NCBI GenBank assembly: GCA_020444905.1 | Contig: JAGRHQ010000002.1 | Location: forward strand, 9,333 to 59,217 | Length of the DNA: 49,885 nucleotides | Reading direction: 5' to 3' | DNA from: Candidatus Competibacteraceae bacterium | GTDB lineage: Bacteria; Pseudomonadota; Gammaproteobacteria; Competibacterales; Competibacteraceae | Shown: positions 35,037 through 44,033 of the stretch, piece by piece | Layout of the letters: the number at the start of each line of letters is the position of its first letter | Numbering within the stretch: position 1 is the stretch's first letter | The notes under the pieces: model-generated | The model's database searches: none | The model's input: only the letters and a program-made list of their open reading frames with translations | What the model was told of the DNA's origin: nothing | Made by a program: the position numbers and the translations under genes

Positions 35037-35113
35037 AGACTTTTAATCTGTTGGTCGTTGGTTCGAATCCAACACGGCCCACCAATCTAATCAACGCCTT
35101 GGCGGATCATCCG
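35037..35113 (+). repeat. attR, right attachment repeat
   Basis: The 77-base copy of attL. It carries only the 3' portion of tRNA-Lys (anticodon stem to CCA), so it cannot itself make a tRNA. Confidence 0.93.
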
Positions 35114-35126
35114 CCAAGGCGTTTTT
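35094..35126 (+). terminator. Terminator, right copy (perfect stem)
   Basis: ACGCCTTGGCGGAT pairs perfectly with ATCCGCCAAGGCGT, followed by TTTTT. It is a strong rho-independent terminator. Transcripts of the element's plus-strand genes would stop here. Confidence 0.8.
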
Positions 35127-35180
35127 CATCCCTGCGTCATCCCTACGCAACTCGTTCCGAAAGCCGATCTATTGCCTGCT
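35114..35180 (-). pseudogene. Decayed integrase 3' end outside attR
   Basis: Read on the minus strand, this stretch gives AIDRLSERVA, stop, G, stop, RRDEKRL, which lines up codon by codon with the C-terminus of the intact integrase (AAMDRLECRVTQELRRQEKRL). Two stop codons interrupt it. It looks like a remnant of a related element formerly inserted at this tRNA. Confidence 0.65.
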
Positions 35181-35189
35181 TCTAATCCA

Positions 35190-36512
35190 TCAGTCAAAGC
35201 CCAGATGCTCCAATCGAATGCGCGTGACTGGGGCGGAGATCGCGTCCAGCGCCTCAATAGCGGCAATCGCCTCGTTCATCCACTTTTCCTGAATCTCATA
35301 GGTCAACAGGATAATCGGCACATCACTGGCGCCGAGCGCTGGTTCCTTCTGTACCAAGGCTTCAATACTAATATCCCGGTCGGCCAGGATACGAGTCACC
35401 TCGGCGAGCACCCCTGGCCGATCCTGCGCCTGCAAGCGCAGGTAGTACGCAGTTTCCACCTCGGTCATGGGCAATACCGGCAGATCGGACAGAGCGTCCG
35501 GCTGAAACGCCAGATGCGGCACCCGGTTGTCCGGGTCGGCGGTCAAAGTGCGCACCACGTCGATGATATCGGCCACCACGGCTGAAGCGGTCGGCTCGGC
35601 CCCCGCTCCGGCCCCGTAATACAAACTCTGTCCTAGCGCGTCGGCCTGCACCAACACCGCGTTCATTACCCCGTTAACGCTGGCTAATAACTGTTCTTTC
35701 GGGATCAGAGTCGGATGAACCCGCAGTTGCGCACCGTGTTCATTACAGCAGGCAATTCCCAGGTGCTTGATGCGATAGCCCAGTTCTTCAGCATAGGCGA
35801 CATCTTCGCGGGTGATATGACTAATACCCTCGATATAAACCCGGTCGAATTGCAAAGGAATGCCAAAGGCGATGGACGCGAGAATGGTCAGTTTATGGGC
35901 GGCATCGATGCCCTCAACATCGAAGGTCGGATCGGCCTCGGCGTAACCCAGCGCCTGCGCTTCGGCCAACACCTCGGGAAAGTCGCGGCCCTTGTCGCGC
36001 ATTTCACTCAGGATGAAGTTGGCGGTGCCATTGATGATCCCCGCGACCCATTCAATGCGATTGCCAGCCAAGCCCTCGCGGATGGCCTTGATGATTGGGA
36101 TGCCGCCGGCCACCGCCGCTTCAAAACCGACCATCATGCCGGTCGCCTGGGCGGTCGCGAAAATTTCGTTCCCGTGCCTGGCGATCAGCGCCTTATTGGC
36201 GGTCACTACATGTTTGCCGTTAGCCAACGCCTGTAAAACCAGGCTGCGCGCCGGCTCGTAGCCGCCCATCAGCTCGACAATGATCGAAACTTCGGGATCA
36301 TTCACCACATCCAGCGCTTCTTCGGTCAATTTCATACCGGCGATGTTGGCGGTCGTGGTGTCGAGATTGCGCGCAGCCGCATGGGTGATCACAATTTCGC
36401 GACCTGCGCGGCGGCTGATTTCCCCGGCGTTGCGGGACAGGACGTGCGTGACGCCGCCACCGACCGTGCCCAGACCCAGCAGACCCACTTTAACGGGAGG
36501 ATATGCGCTCAT
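35190..36512 (-). CDS. hom: Homoserine dehydrogenase
   Basis: Hom reduces aspartate semialdehyde to homoserine for methionine, threonine and isoleucine synthesis. The 440-residue protein has the NAD-binding GLLGLGTVGGGVTHVL, the core NGTANFILSEM and DVEGIDAAHKLTILASIAFG segments, and a C-terminal ACT domain (about 355-430, YYLRLQAQDRPGVLAEVTRI) for allosteric control. ATG 36512 after GGAGG is used; a longer upstream frame overlaps the transaminase gene and has no support. It follows that gene by four bases, so the two form an operon, a common pair. Confidence 0.95.
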   Translation of the reverse strand: MSAYPPVKVGLLGLGTVGGGVTHVLSRNAGEISRRAGREIVITHAAARNLDTTTANIAGMKLTEEALDVVNDPEVSIIVELMGGYEPARSLVLQALANGKHVVTANKALIARHGNEIFATAQATGMMVGFEAAVAGGIPIIKAIREGLAGNRIEWVAGIINGTANFILSEMRDKGRDFPEVLAEAQALGYAEADPTFDVEGIDAAHKLTILASIAFGIPLQFDRVYIEGISHITREDVAYAEELGYRIKHLGIACCNEHGAQLRVHPTLIPKEQLLASVNGVMNAVLVQADALGQSLYYGAGAGAEPTASAVVADIIDVVRTLTADPDNRVPHLAFQPDALSDLPVLPMTEVETAYYLRLQAQDRPGVLAEVTRILADRDISIEALVQKEPALGASDVPIILLTYEIQEKWMNEAIAAIEALDAISAPVTRIRLEHLGFD

Positions 36513-36516
36513 TAAT

Positions 36517-37740
36517 TCAAGCCTCCACTGCTTGCGCCAAGGGTGGCGCGTATTGATCCCGGCTGTCCCTGCGGAACATCTCACGGATGCCGCGCAGCGC
36601 TTGCCGGGTGCGATGCTCATTCTCGATCAGGCCGAAGCGGACGTGATCATCGCCGTACTCGCCAAAGCCAATGCCCGGCGAAACCGCGACCTTGGCTTCG
36701 GCCAGCAATTTTTTGGAAAACTCCAACGAACCGAGAGGTTGGTACTGCTCAGGAATCGGCGCCCAGACAAACATCGTGGCTTTGGGTTTTTCCACTTTCC
36801 AGCCCAAGGCGTTCAAACCTTCACACAGCACATCACGGCGCTTGCGGTACAGTTCGCGGATCTCCGCGACGCAATCCTGCGGTCCCTCCAGCGCTGCGAT
36901 AGCCGCCACCTGGATCGGAGTGAACATGCCATAATCCATATAGGACTTCATTCGCGCCAGCGCCGCGATCAGCGTCGGGTTGCCGCACATGAAACCGACC
37001 CGCCAGCCGGGCATATTGTAGCTCTTGGATAAGGTAAAGGACTCGATGGCAATGTCCTTGGCGCCGGGGATTTGCAAAATCGAGGGCGCGGCATAACCGT
37101 CAAACACTAGGTCGGCATAGGCCAGATCGTGAATCACCCAGATTTGATGCTCACGGGCGATCTCCACCACTTTTTCAAAGAATTCCCGCTCCACGCACTG
37201 AGTGGTAGGGTTGGCCGGGAAGTTCAACACCAGCATCTTGGGATGCGGCCAGGAGTCCTTGATCGCTTTTTCCAGTTCAGCGAAAAAATCCACGCCGGGA
37301 ATCAGCGGCACATGGCGAATATCGGCGCCGGCGATGACAAAACCGTAAGGATGAATCGGATAAGCGGGATTGGGCACCAGCACTGCATCGCCTGGCCCCA
37401 TGGTCGCCAAGGCCAGATGCGCCAGCCCCTCCTTGGAGCCGATGGTGACGATGGCTTCGCTGTCTAGGTCCAGATCGACGTTATAGCGGGTCTTATACCA
37501 CTGGCAGATGGCCCGGCGCAGACGCGGAATTCCGCGCGAGACCGAGTAGCGATGGGTATCGCCGCGCTGAGCGGTTTCAATCAGTTTGGCGACGATATGC
37601 TTCGGGGTGGGCTGGTCGGGGTTGCCCATGCCAAAGTCGATGATGTCCTCGGCCCGCGCGCGGGCTTGAGCCTTCAGGTCATTGACAATGTTGAAAACAT
37701 AAGGCGGCAGGCGTTTAATGCGTTGAAAGTCGGCGTTCAA
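36517..37740 (-). CDS. alaC: PLP-dependent aminotransferase (AlaC-type)
   Basis: The 407-residue protein is a fold-type I transaminase of the alanine aminotransferase AlaC group: [16 protein letters not shown] at the start, [42 protein letters not shown], and the PLP Lys in [15 protein letters not shown]. The start is uncertain: TTG 37740 gives an N-terminus like that of characterised members, whereas a TTG at 37791 would add 17 residues; no ATG is in frame. It is upstream of hom and probably drives it. Confidence 0.9.
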   Translation of the reverse strand: MNADFQRIKRLPPYVFNIVNDLKAQARARAEDIIDFGMGNPDQPTPKHIVAKLIETAQRGDTHRYSVSRGIPRLRRAICQWYKTRYNVDLDLDSEAIVTIGSKEGLAHLALATMGPGDAVLVPNPAYPIHPYGFVIAGADIRHVPLIPGVDFFAELEKAIKDSWPHPKMLVLNFPANPTTQCVEREFFEKVVEIAREHQIWVIHDLAYADLVFDGYAAPSILQIPGAKDIAIESFTLSKSYNMPGWRVGFMCGNPTLIAALARMKSYMDYGMFTPIQVAAIAALEGPQDCVAEIRELYRKRRDVLCEGLNALGWKVEKPKATMFVWAPIPEQYQPLGSLEFSKKLLAEAKVAVSPGIGFGEYGDDHVRFGLIENEHRTRQALRGIREMFRRDSRDQYAPPLAQAVEA

Positions 37741-38144
37741 GATGGTGTTTCCATAAAGTTGATCCAGGGGGCCGGGCGGTCTGCGCGCCAAAATGCAGGA
37801 AGTGCGGCGGCCCTTTCAAGCGGCTTGCGATTCTACTCGTCAACAGGGCGTTTGTTGCGTTCGATCGTTTCGTCCGGATTAAGTCCTTATGATACTTCAA
37901 TGCCTTTGAAGAAGCGGTGAAGAATCGTTAACATCACCGGAGTTTTGAAAAACTCACTCACAGTTCGCTCAAACAAAGCGTGACTTTGGAAAATTGAGAA
38001 TCTTGACGACCTGTTCGTCCGTTGGACCTCAGCGACAATCATTAACAGGAAATGATTTCTTATTGTTTACCTTTCTACAGTAAGTAATATTCGTGACTTG
38101 AGGACATCGCGTCAACAAGCCAGCACAGTGCTTAAGGGGGAGGC
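37741..38144. promoter_or_regulatory. Divergent region with candidate promoter for the signalling operon
   Basis: Of the 404 bases, the strongest signal is TTGTTT (38063-38068) with AATATT (38086-38091) 17 bases apart, about 54 bases before ATG 38145, which has a GGGGGAGG ribosome site. The rest, including the AT-rich stretch 37980-38090, shows no gene. The promoter of the alaC-hom operon must lie near 37745-37850. Confidence 0.4.
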
Positions 38145-40292
38145 ATGTTTCATCTTGAGTTGGGCAAATACCGGAACATCGTTCTGTCGATTGCTCTATT
38201 TATTTTCTTCGACTTAGCCGTGCTGGTGCTCAATTTCGTGATTTCCAGCCAGATCAGCAATGATGCGTTGATGATTAACCTGGCGGGCCGTCAGCGTATG
38301 TTATCCCAACGCATTACCAAGACAGCGCTGCAAGTTGAGTATCGGATCCGCGATGGTAAGCCTTTCGGCAACGAGCTGACTGAATTCAAAAAGGCGTCGA
38401 CCGTTTTCGACCAAACATTGACGGCTTTCTCGCAGGGAGGCCGCACCACCAGCGGAACAGGCGATGAAGTGAATCTGGCGGCGATAGAAGACCCGACAGC
38501 TCAGGGAATCCTGCGTGAAGCGCGCGACATTTGGACGCCGCTGATCACTGCCGCCAAATCGCTTACTGACAATGCGGACATTATGCAGGCAAGTCAGTTG
38601 GCGCGGTTGATGGAAGCAGCCAATTTGCAGTTGCTCAAGCTAATGAACGATCTGACCACACGCGTTGAGCAAATCGCCTCGGACAAGGCGACGATGCTAC
38701 GCACGGTACAGGTCACCGGCATTACCCTGGCGACTATCAACTTCATTATCATTCTATTTCACTTTATTGGCCATCTGCGCCGCAGCGACCGTGAACTGGA
38801 GCATGCGCACAAGGAAACCGCCGATATTTTGCGCACGACGCAGGAAGGTCTTTTTCTGCTGGACCCCGAGCTTAAGATCGGATCACAGCACTCGACAGCG
38901 CTCAACAGCATTCTGGGCGTCGCTACACTGGCTGGAGCCGATTTCATCGACATTCTTAGGGCGCGCGTTGACCAGAAAACCCTGAAGACCGCTCGGGAAT
39001 ATCTTGATCTTTTACTTAAACACGATGTCAAGGAAAAACTGGTCACTAGCGTGAATCCGCTTAACCGTGTTGAGATGCTGCTTGACCAGGGTCCAGGCAA
39101 ACCTGAAACACGCTTTCTCCAGTTCGCGTTCAATCGGGTCAAGGAGAAAGGCAAGATCACCCATCTTCTGGTGACTGTCAGTGATATTACCCGCCGCGTT
39201 CTGCTGGAGCAGGAACTCAAAGCGACCGAGGATCGCGCGCGTGGGCAACTCGGAATGCTTATGGAAATCATCCAGATCGATCCATTTGCGCTGCATCAGT
39301 TCCTACGTGCGGCGGCTGATGGATTGCAGAACATCAACGGTCTCCTGCGCGATCAGTCCGAGCCGGTTACCGGCCGGAGTGGTCTCCTGCGCGACCAGTC
39401 CGAGCCGGTTACCGGCCGGAGTAGCCTCGTGAACGCCCTTTTCCGCCAGGCGCACCGAATCAAAGGCGACGCGGCGGCGCTGGGCATGAGCAGCCTGGCC
39501 GATGCATTCCACCAGCTCGAAGACCTGCTCTCCGAATTGCGCGAGCAACCCTCGTTGTCGGGTGAGGACTTTCTACCGGTCACCGTGCAGGTGAAAGGAC
39601 TGTTCGAGCAGATCGAGACCATCGAGAACGCGGTCATCCGTATTTCACAGGTTCGTGGCGTCGCCACCGTCGAAGCGCCGCGGCCACAGCACGATCCCAA
39701 TACCGCCAAATTGCCCTTCGTGCAGCGCTGGCGGGATTTCGCCAACCAGATTGCCACTCGTCATGGCAATACCGTTGAGATCAGCTACAAGGGCATCGAC
39801 GTCGCCACGCTGCCCGAGGGGCTGAGTAGCGCGGTCAACACGATCATCAATCAGTTTATCCGCAATGCCATAGTCCACGGCATCGAATCATCCGATGCCC
39901 GCAAAGCGTTGGGTAAACCGGAAGCAGGCCGGCTTTCGATCTATATTTCACAGAATGACGATGGATCGGTCGAGTTGAGCTTCCGCGACGATGGCCGTGG
40001 TATTTCCGTCCAGCGCATCCGCGATACCGCCATCGCCAAAGGCCGCTTGACTGCCGAAGAGGCCACCGCCTGGGATAACCGGCGCATCGTTGGTCTTATT
40101 TTCGAACCCGGAATCAGTTCTCACGCAGCGGTCGACGCGGATGCGGGTCGCGGCGCCGGGCTGGATGCCGTCGCGGAACTCGTGGTCCGTTTCGGGGGGA
40201 ATGTCCGCATTGGGACGACCCCGAACGAGTATTGCCACTTCCGGGTTCACCTGGCGCCGCGTGCGATCGTGGAGGGGCCGGCAGCGACATGA
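38145..40292 (+). CDS. Membrane CheA-like kinase with PilJ-type sensor and Hpt domain
   Basis: The 715-residue protein has an N-terminal membrane pass (about 13-35), a PilJ-type sensor region (about 38-185) with INLAGRQRMLSQRITKTAL, a second pass (about 190-212), a PAS-like part (about 225-355), an Hpt domain with phospho-acceptor in HRIKGDAAALGM (H437), and a CheA-like ATPase with N box IRNAIVHGIES, DDGRGIS and a G-rich segment GRGAGLDAV. No CheW-like P5 or P2 domain is seen. A 42-bp tandem duplication lies in the Hpt region. With the coupled CheY- and CheX-like genes it forms a compact phosphorelay, perhaps sensing nitrate-like small molecules given the PilJ domain, but the ligand is unknown. 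Confidence 0.82.
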   Translation: MFHLELGKYRNIVLSIALFIFFDLAVLVLNFVISSQISNDALMINLAGRQRMLSQRITKTALQVEYRIRDGKPFGNELTEFKKASTVFDQTLTAFSQGGRTTSGTGDEVNLAAIEDPTAQGILREARDIWTPLITAAKSLTDNADIMQASQLARLMEAANLQLLKLMNDLTTRVEQIASDKATMLRTVQVTGITLATINFIIILFHFIGHLRRSDRELEHAHKETADILRTTQEGLFLLDPELKIGSQHSTALNSILGVATLAGADFIDILRARVDQKTLKTAREYLDLLLKHDVKEKLVTSVNPLNRVEMLLDQGPGKPETRFLQFAFNRVKEKGKITHLLVTVSDITRRVLLEQELKATEDRARGQLGMLMEIIQIDPFALHQFLRAAADGLQNINGLLRDQSEPVTGRSGLLRDQSEPVTGRSSLVNALFRQAHRIKGDAAALGMSSLADAFHQLEDLLSELREQPSLSGEDFLPVTVQVKGLFEQIETIENAVIRISQVRGVATVEAPRPQHDPNTAKLPFVQRWRDFANQIATRHGNTVEISYKGIDVATLPEGLSSAVNTIINQFIRNAIVHGIESSDARKALGKPEAGRLSIYISQNDDGSVELSFRDDGRGISVQRIRDTAIAKGRLTAEEATAWDNRRIVGLIFEPGISSHAAVDADAGRGAGLDAVAELVVRFGGNVRIGTTPNEYCHFRVHLAPRAIVEGPAAT
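39339..39422 (+). repeat. Tandem 42-bp duplication in the kinase gene
   Basis: Two copies (39339-39380 and 39381-39422) of a 42-base unit encoding GLLRDQSEPVTGRS, differing by one base. They lie just before the Hpt phospho-acceptor helix. Confidence 0.95.
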
Positions 40293-40663
40293 AAAAGCTA
40301 CTCATCGTAGACGACTCGAATATCATTCGTAGCAAGATTGCCCGCTGCCTCGGCAAGTATGGCCTCGAGATCGCCGGCATGGCGTCCAACGGCCAGGAAG
40401 CGCTGGCCCAGTTTAAGGCGACTCGCTGCGACCTGGTGACCATGGACCTGACAATGCCGCACATGGACGGTATCGAGTGTATCCGTGCGCTGCGCGAGAT
40501 TGACGCTCATGTGCGTATCCTGGTTGTATCGGCGCTGGCGGATAAAGCGACCGCCATCCTGGCCCTGAAGGAAGGAGCGCAAGGTTTCCTGTGCAAGCCC
40601 TTTACCGAAAGCGATCTCACTGAGGCAATCGGTGAGCTGATATCGGACGACGATAATGACTGA
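40289..40663 (+). CDS. CheY-like response regulator
   Basis: The 124-residue receiver domain has the acidic pair D8/D9 in LLIVDDSNIIRS, the phospho-acceptor D53 in VTMDLTMPHMDG, a Ser in VVSALAD and the Lys in FLCKPF. No output domain is present, so it works by protein contact as CheY does. It overlaps the kinase gene by four bases and the CheX-like gene by eight, showing tight coupling of all three. Confidence 0.93.
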   Translation: MKKLLIVDDSNIIRSKIARCLGKYGLEIAGMASNGQEALAQFKATRCDLVTMDLTMPHMDGIECIRALREIDAHVRILVVSALADKATAILALKEGAQGFLCKPFTESDLTEAIGELISDDDND

Positions 40664-41102
40664 AGCAGAACTGCGCATTTTTATTGGTATTGTCCAACAC
40701 TACTTCGAGCAACAGACAGGCCGCCTTGCCGAAATGGGAACGCCCTTTCTTGGCGATCCGAATGCGCTACCCATCTTCGACTTCACGGGCGTTATTGGCA
40801 TTTCAGGCAACCGTCGAGGATGCGTCTATTTCACTGCGCCGAGCGAAATGTTGCGCCAGATTCTCGTGCATGGCGGTGAGAGTGATGTGTCGCGGGAAAA
40901 CCTGGCCGATCTGGCGGGAGAAATCAGTAACACAATATCGGGGAACGCCCGCCGGGCGTTCGGTCACGAGTTCATGATCTCAGTGCCCATTGTCGTCACC
41001 GGGCGAGAGCAGTCAATCTCGCTCCCTGAGAGTGTTAAGGCGTATGTCATGCCATTCCGCTGGCGCGAACAGGATGCCGCGCTTGTGGTGAGTGTCGTCT
41101 AG
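40656..41102 (+). CDS. CheX-like phosphatase
   Basis: The 148-residue protein has the CheX/CheC/FliY fingerprint D-x3-E-x2-N in DLAGEISNTISGNARR (E89, N92) and a beta-rich fold ending RWREQDAALVVSVV. CheX dephosphorylates CheY-type regulators. It would reset the receiver encoded just upstream. Confidence 0.85.
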   Translation: MTEAELRIFIGIVQHYFEQQTGRLAEMGTPFLGDPNALPIFDFTGVIGISGNRRGCVYFTAPSEMLRQILVHGGESDVSRENLADLAGEISNTISGNARRAFGHEFMISVPIVVTGREQSISLPESVKAYVMPFRWREQDAALVVSVV

Positions 41103-41209
41103 GCATTTTTCGGATTAACGATGCATTTATTAGTTATACCGTTTCTCGATCTTTGCTGGCTCCACATTCCACAAATGTCTAGACGCGATCTTCAGAGAAA
41201 GAACGGAAA

Positions 41210-42442
41210 ATGCATGTAGGCATCCTTGGCGCGGGCGTGATCGGCATCACCACCGCCTATAGTCTCCTACGCCGGGATATACGTGTCACAGTCATCGACC
41301 GCGCCTCCGGGGTCGCTCGGGGCGCAAGCTTTGGGAATGGCGGGCAGTTAAGCTATTCTTATGTCAATCCACTGGCGTCGCCCGATTTGCTGAAGACGCT
41401 GCCCCGCATGATCGCCGGGCGTGATCCAGCATTCCGGGTTCAACCCATCCCCAGCGTGAAGTTAGCGCAATGGGGACTGCAATTTCTCATGAATTGCCGA
41501 TCGGCGATCACGGCCCGGAATACGACGCGATTGACCCGGCTGGCGCTTTTTTCCAGAGCAGCCTTGCATCGCATCATCGAGGAACATCGCTTCGATTTCC
41601 ATTTTCGCAAAAATGGCAAAATCGTATTGCTTTCCAGCGCCGCGGAGATGTCTCACGCCCGGAAGGCTTGCTGGATGAAGAATGCGCTGGGCTGTTCAAT
41701 GCGAGTTCTGGATCGCGCTGCCCTCATCGATTTGGAGCCATCATTAACCGATGGCCCAAACGATTTCGTCGGCGGCATCCATGCGGAGACCGACGAGGCC
41801 GGCGATTCCTGCGCCTTTACTCAGAGACTGGTTGATCTTTGTTATCAGTCGCCTGATTTTCAACTCCAGCTCGGCACGGATATTAAACGGATCCGCCACG
41901 AGAACCGCCGGATCACCGCCATTGAAACCGATCAGGGCGACTTCACCGCAGACGCCTACGTGCTGGCGTTGGGCGCTGAAAGTCCGTTGATGGCTAAAAC
42001 CTTGCGCCTTAATCTTCCCGTCTATCCGCTGAAAGGCTACAGCGTCACGGTTCCACTCGGTAAGAGCGCGCCGGTAGCCAGTGTTACTGATAGCCGGAAC
42101 CGGACGGTTTTTTGTGCGCTTGGCCATCATCTGCGGATCGCTGGCATCGCTGAACTGGTTGGTTACAACGATCACGTCGACCGAAATCGAATTGATCAAC
42201 TGATCGGACTGGCCCAAAAACGCTTTCCTCGCGGCGGCGATTACACAACGGTGATCAGTCGCTGGCAAGGATGGCGCCCGTTAACGCCCTCTAGTCTTCC
42301 CTTGATTGGGCCAGCACCGAAATATGACAACCTGTTCGTCAACACCGGACACGGCTTGTTTGGCTGGACCCTCGCCTGTGGCAGCGCTGAACTGATCGCC
42401 GAGTGGATAAATCCCCGCTATCGCTGCTCCATGGAGTTTTGA
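41210..42442 (+). CDS. FAD-dependent D-amino acid dehydrogenase-like oxidoreductase
   Basis: The 410-residue protein has an N-terminal FAD motif (GILGAGVIGITTAYSLL), GASFGNGGQLSYSYVNPLAS typical of DadA, a middle substrate domain and the C-terminal NTGHGLFGWTLACGSAELIA. DadA-like enzymes deaminate D-amino acids and pass electrons to the respiratory chain at the inner membrane. The substrate here is not known. It has a 107-base gap from the signalling operon and converges with the fumarase gene. Confidence 0.88.
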   Translation: MHVGILGAGVIGITTAYSLLRRDIRVTVIDRASGVARGASFGNGGQLSYSYVNPLASPDLLKTLPRMIAGRDPAFRVQPIPSVKLAQWGLQFLMNCRSAITARNTTRLTRLALFSRAALHRIIEEHRFDFHFRKNGKIVLLSSAAEMSHARKACWMKNALGCSMRVLDRAALIDLEPSLTDGPNDFVGGIHAETDEAGDSCAFTQRLVDLCYQSPDFQLQLGTDIKRIRHENRRITAIETDQGDFTADAYVLALGAESPLMAKTLRLNLPVYPLKGYSVTVPLGKSAPVASVTDSRNRTVFCALGHHLRIAGIAELVGYNDHVDRNRIDQLIGLAQKRFPRGGDYTTVISRWQGWRPLTPSSLPLIGPAPKYDNLFVNTGHGLFGWTLACGSAELIAEWINPRYRCSMEF

Positions 42443-42467
42443 CGGGCTGACCAATTTCAAGCATTAC

Positions 42468-42496
42468 CCACCCCTCTCCGACAGGAAGAGGAGTGG
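42468..42496. terminator. Possible bidirectional terminator hairpin
   Basis: CCACCCCTCTCC (42468-42479) and GGAAGAGGAGTGG form an imperfect stem of about 10 pairs between the convergent dehydrogenase and fumarase genes. No long T-run follows. Confidence 0.35.
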
Positions 42497-42515
42497 AATG
42501 GTTACCGTCCCTTCA

Positions 42516-44033
42516 TCAAGCCGCTTCCACCACTGGTAGCTTCCCGATCTTCATCCGCCATTCCTTCGGCCCGGTTTGATGGACGCTATTGCCCTGAGCA
42601 TCGACGGCCACGGTGACCGGCATGTCCTTGACCTCGAATTCATAGATCGCTTCCATGCCCAGATCCTTGAAAGCCATTACCTTGGACGCCTTGATCGCCT
42701 TGGACACCAGATAAGCCGCGCCACCGACCGCCATCAGATAAACCGCTTTATTATCCTTGATCGCGTCAATCGCGATTTGACCGCGCTCGGATTTGCCGAC
42801 CATGCCCAACAAGCCGGTCTGCTCCAGCATTTGTCGGGTGAACTTGTCCATGCGGGTCGCTGTCGTCGGGCCGGCGGGGCCGACGACTTCATCGCGCACC
42901 GGATCGACCGGACCGACGTAGTAAATAAACCGGTTGGTGAAATCCACCGGCAGTTTTTCGCCCCGGTTGAGCATATCGGTCATGCGCTTATGGGCGGCGT
43001 CGCGACCGGTCAGCAATTTGCCATTCAATAGCAACACTTCGCCGGGTTTCCAGGACGCTACGTCCTCGCGGGTGACTTCGGACAGTTCGATCCGGCGGGC
43101 GTTGGTCGGCGCATAGGTCAGCTTCGGCCAGTCATCGAGACTTGGCGGCTCTAGTTTGGCCGGGCCACTGCCGTCGAGATGGAAGTGTACATGGCGAGTT
43201 GCGGCGCAGTTCGGCACCAGAGCGATCGGCAAATTGGCGGCATGGGTCGGGTAATCGAGCACCTTGACATCGAGAACCGTGGTCAAACCGCCCAGACCTT
43301 GCGCGCCAATACCGAGCGCGTTCACCTTCTCATACAGTTCGATACGCAGCTCCTCGGCGCGATTTTTTGGTCCACGGGCGATCAATTCCTGAATGTCGAC
43401 CGGCGCCATCAGCGATTCCTTCGCCAACAGCAACGCTTTTTCCGGCGTGCCGCCAATGCCGACGCCCAGAATGCCCGGCGGACACCAACCGGCGCCCATG
43501 GTCGGTACGGTTTTCAACACCCAATCGACCAGATCATCCGATGGATTCAGCATGGCGAACTTGGATTTGGCTTCCGAACCACCGCCTTTGGCTGCGCAAA
43601 TGACCTCGACATGGTGGCCAGAGACGATTTCGTAATGGACGACAGCCGGCGTATTGTCCTTGCTGTTCTGGCGCTTGCCGGCGGGATCGAGCAATACCGA
43701 AGCGCGCAGCTTGTTATCCGGGTCCATATAGGCGCGGCGCACGCCTTCGTTGACCATTTCCTGTACGCTCATCGTCGCATCCCAGCGTACATCCATTCCC
43801 ACTTTCAGGAACACCAGCGCGATTCCAGTATCCTGACAGATCGGACGGTGGCCCTCGGCGCACATCCGCGAATTGATCAAAATCTGGGCAATGGCGTCCT
43901 TGGCGGCTGGACTTTCTTCACGCTCATAAGCGGCCGCCAGCGCTTTGATATAGTCCACTGGATGGTAGTAGCTGATGTACTGGAAGGCGTCAGCAATCGA
44001 CTGAATGAAATCGTCCTGGCGAATAGTCGTCAT
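42516..44033 (-). CDS. fum: Class I fumarate hydratase
   Basis: The 505-residue iron-sulfur fumarase interconverts fumarate and malate in the citric acid cycle. Family segments seen include RPICQDTGIALVFLKVG, KGGGSEAKSKFAMLNPSDD, GIGGTPEKALLLAKESL, GIGAQGLGGLTTVLDVKV, and the C-terminal beta domain with GPTTATRMDKFTRQMLEQTG. Cluster cysteines are candidates in ICQDTG, NCAATRHVH and elsewhere. The N-terminal length is normal; ATG 44033 is used. It is transcribed alone. Confidence 0.95.
   Translation of the reverse strand: MTTIRQDDFIQSIADAFQYISYYHPVDYIKALAAAYEREESPAAKDAIAQILINSRMCAEGHRPICQDTGIALVFLKVGMDVRWDATMSVQEMVNEGVRRAYMDPDNKLRASVLLDPAGKRQNSKDNTPAVVHYEIVSGHHVEVICAAKGGGSEAKSKFAMLNPSDDLVDWVLKTVPTMGAGWCPPGILGVGIGGTPEKALLLAKESLMAPVDIQELIARGPKNRAEELRIELYEKVNALGIGAQGLGGLTTVLDVKVLDYPTHAANLPIALVPNCAATRHVHFHLDGSGPAKLEPPSLDDWPKLTYAPTNARRIELSEVTREDVASWKPGEVLLLNGKLLTGRDAAHKRMTDMLNRGEKLPVDFTNRFIYYVGPVDPVRDEVVGPAGPTTATRMDKFTRQMLEQTGLLGMVGKSERGQIAIDAIKDNKAVYLMAVGGAAYLVSKAIKASKVMAFKDLGMEAIYEFEVKDMPVTVAVDAQGNSVHQTGPKEWRMKIGKLPVVEAA

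Larger units (their letters stand above)
24989..35113. mobile_element. 10-kb integrated element at tRNA-Lys (phage-satellite-like)
   Basis: Perfect 77-bp direct repeats at 24989-25065 and 35037-35113 bound a region whose repeat offset is 10,048 bases. Content, in order: integrase and a ribbon-helix-helix-like gene (minus strand), then plus-strand genes for an AlpA/excisionase-like protein, a small protein, a Spo11/TopoVI-A-like protein, a primase-polymerase/helicase, a truncated SSB, a Nu1-like protein, a 128-residue unknown, an HK97-type capsid protein and three small proteins. No portal, large terminase, protease or tail gene was seen. The mix points to a satellite that depends on a helper phage, or to a decayed prophage. 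Transfer-type genes were not seen. Confidence 0.88.

Noticed and set aside
34816..35094. Minus-strand 92-codon frame with GRVGFEPTT
   Set aside because: This is the well-known false protein produced by reading a tRNA gene backwards; it covers the attR tRNA fragment.
24989..35113. Integrative conjugative element
   Set aside because: No relaxase, coupling protein or type IV secretion gene is seen.
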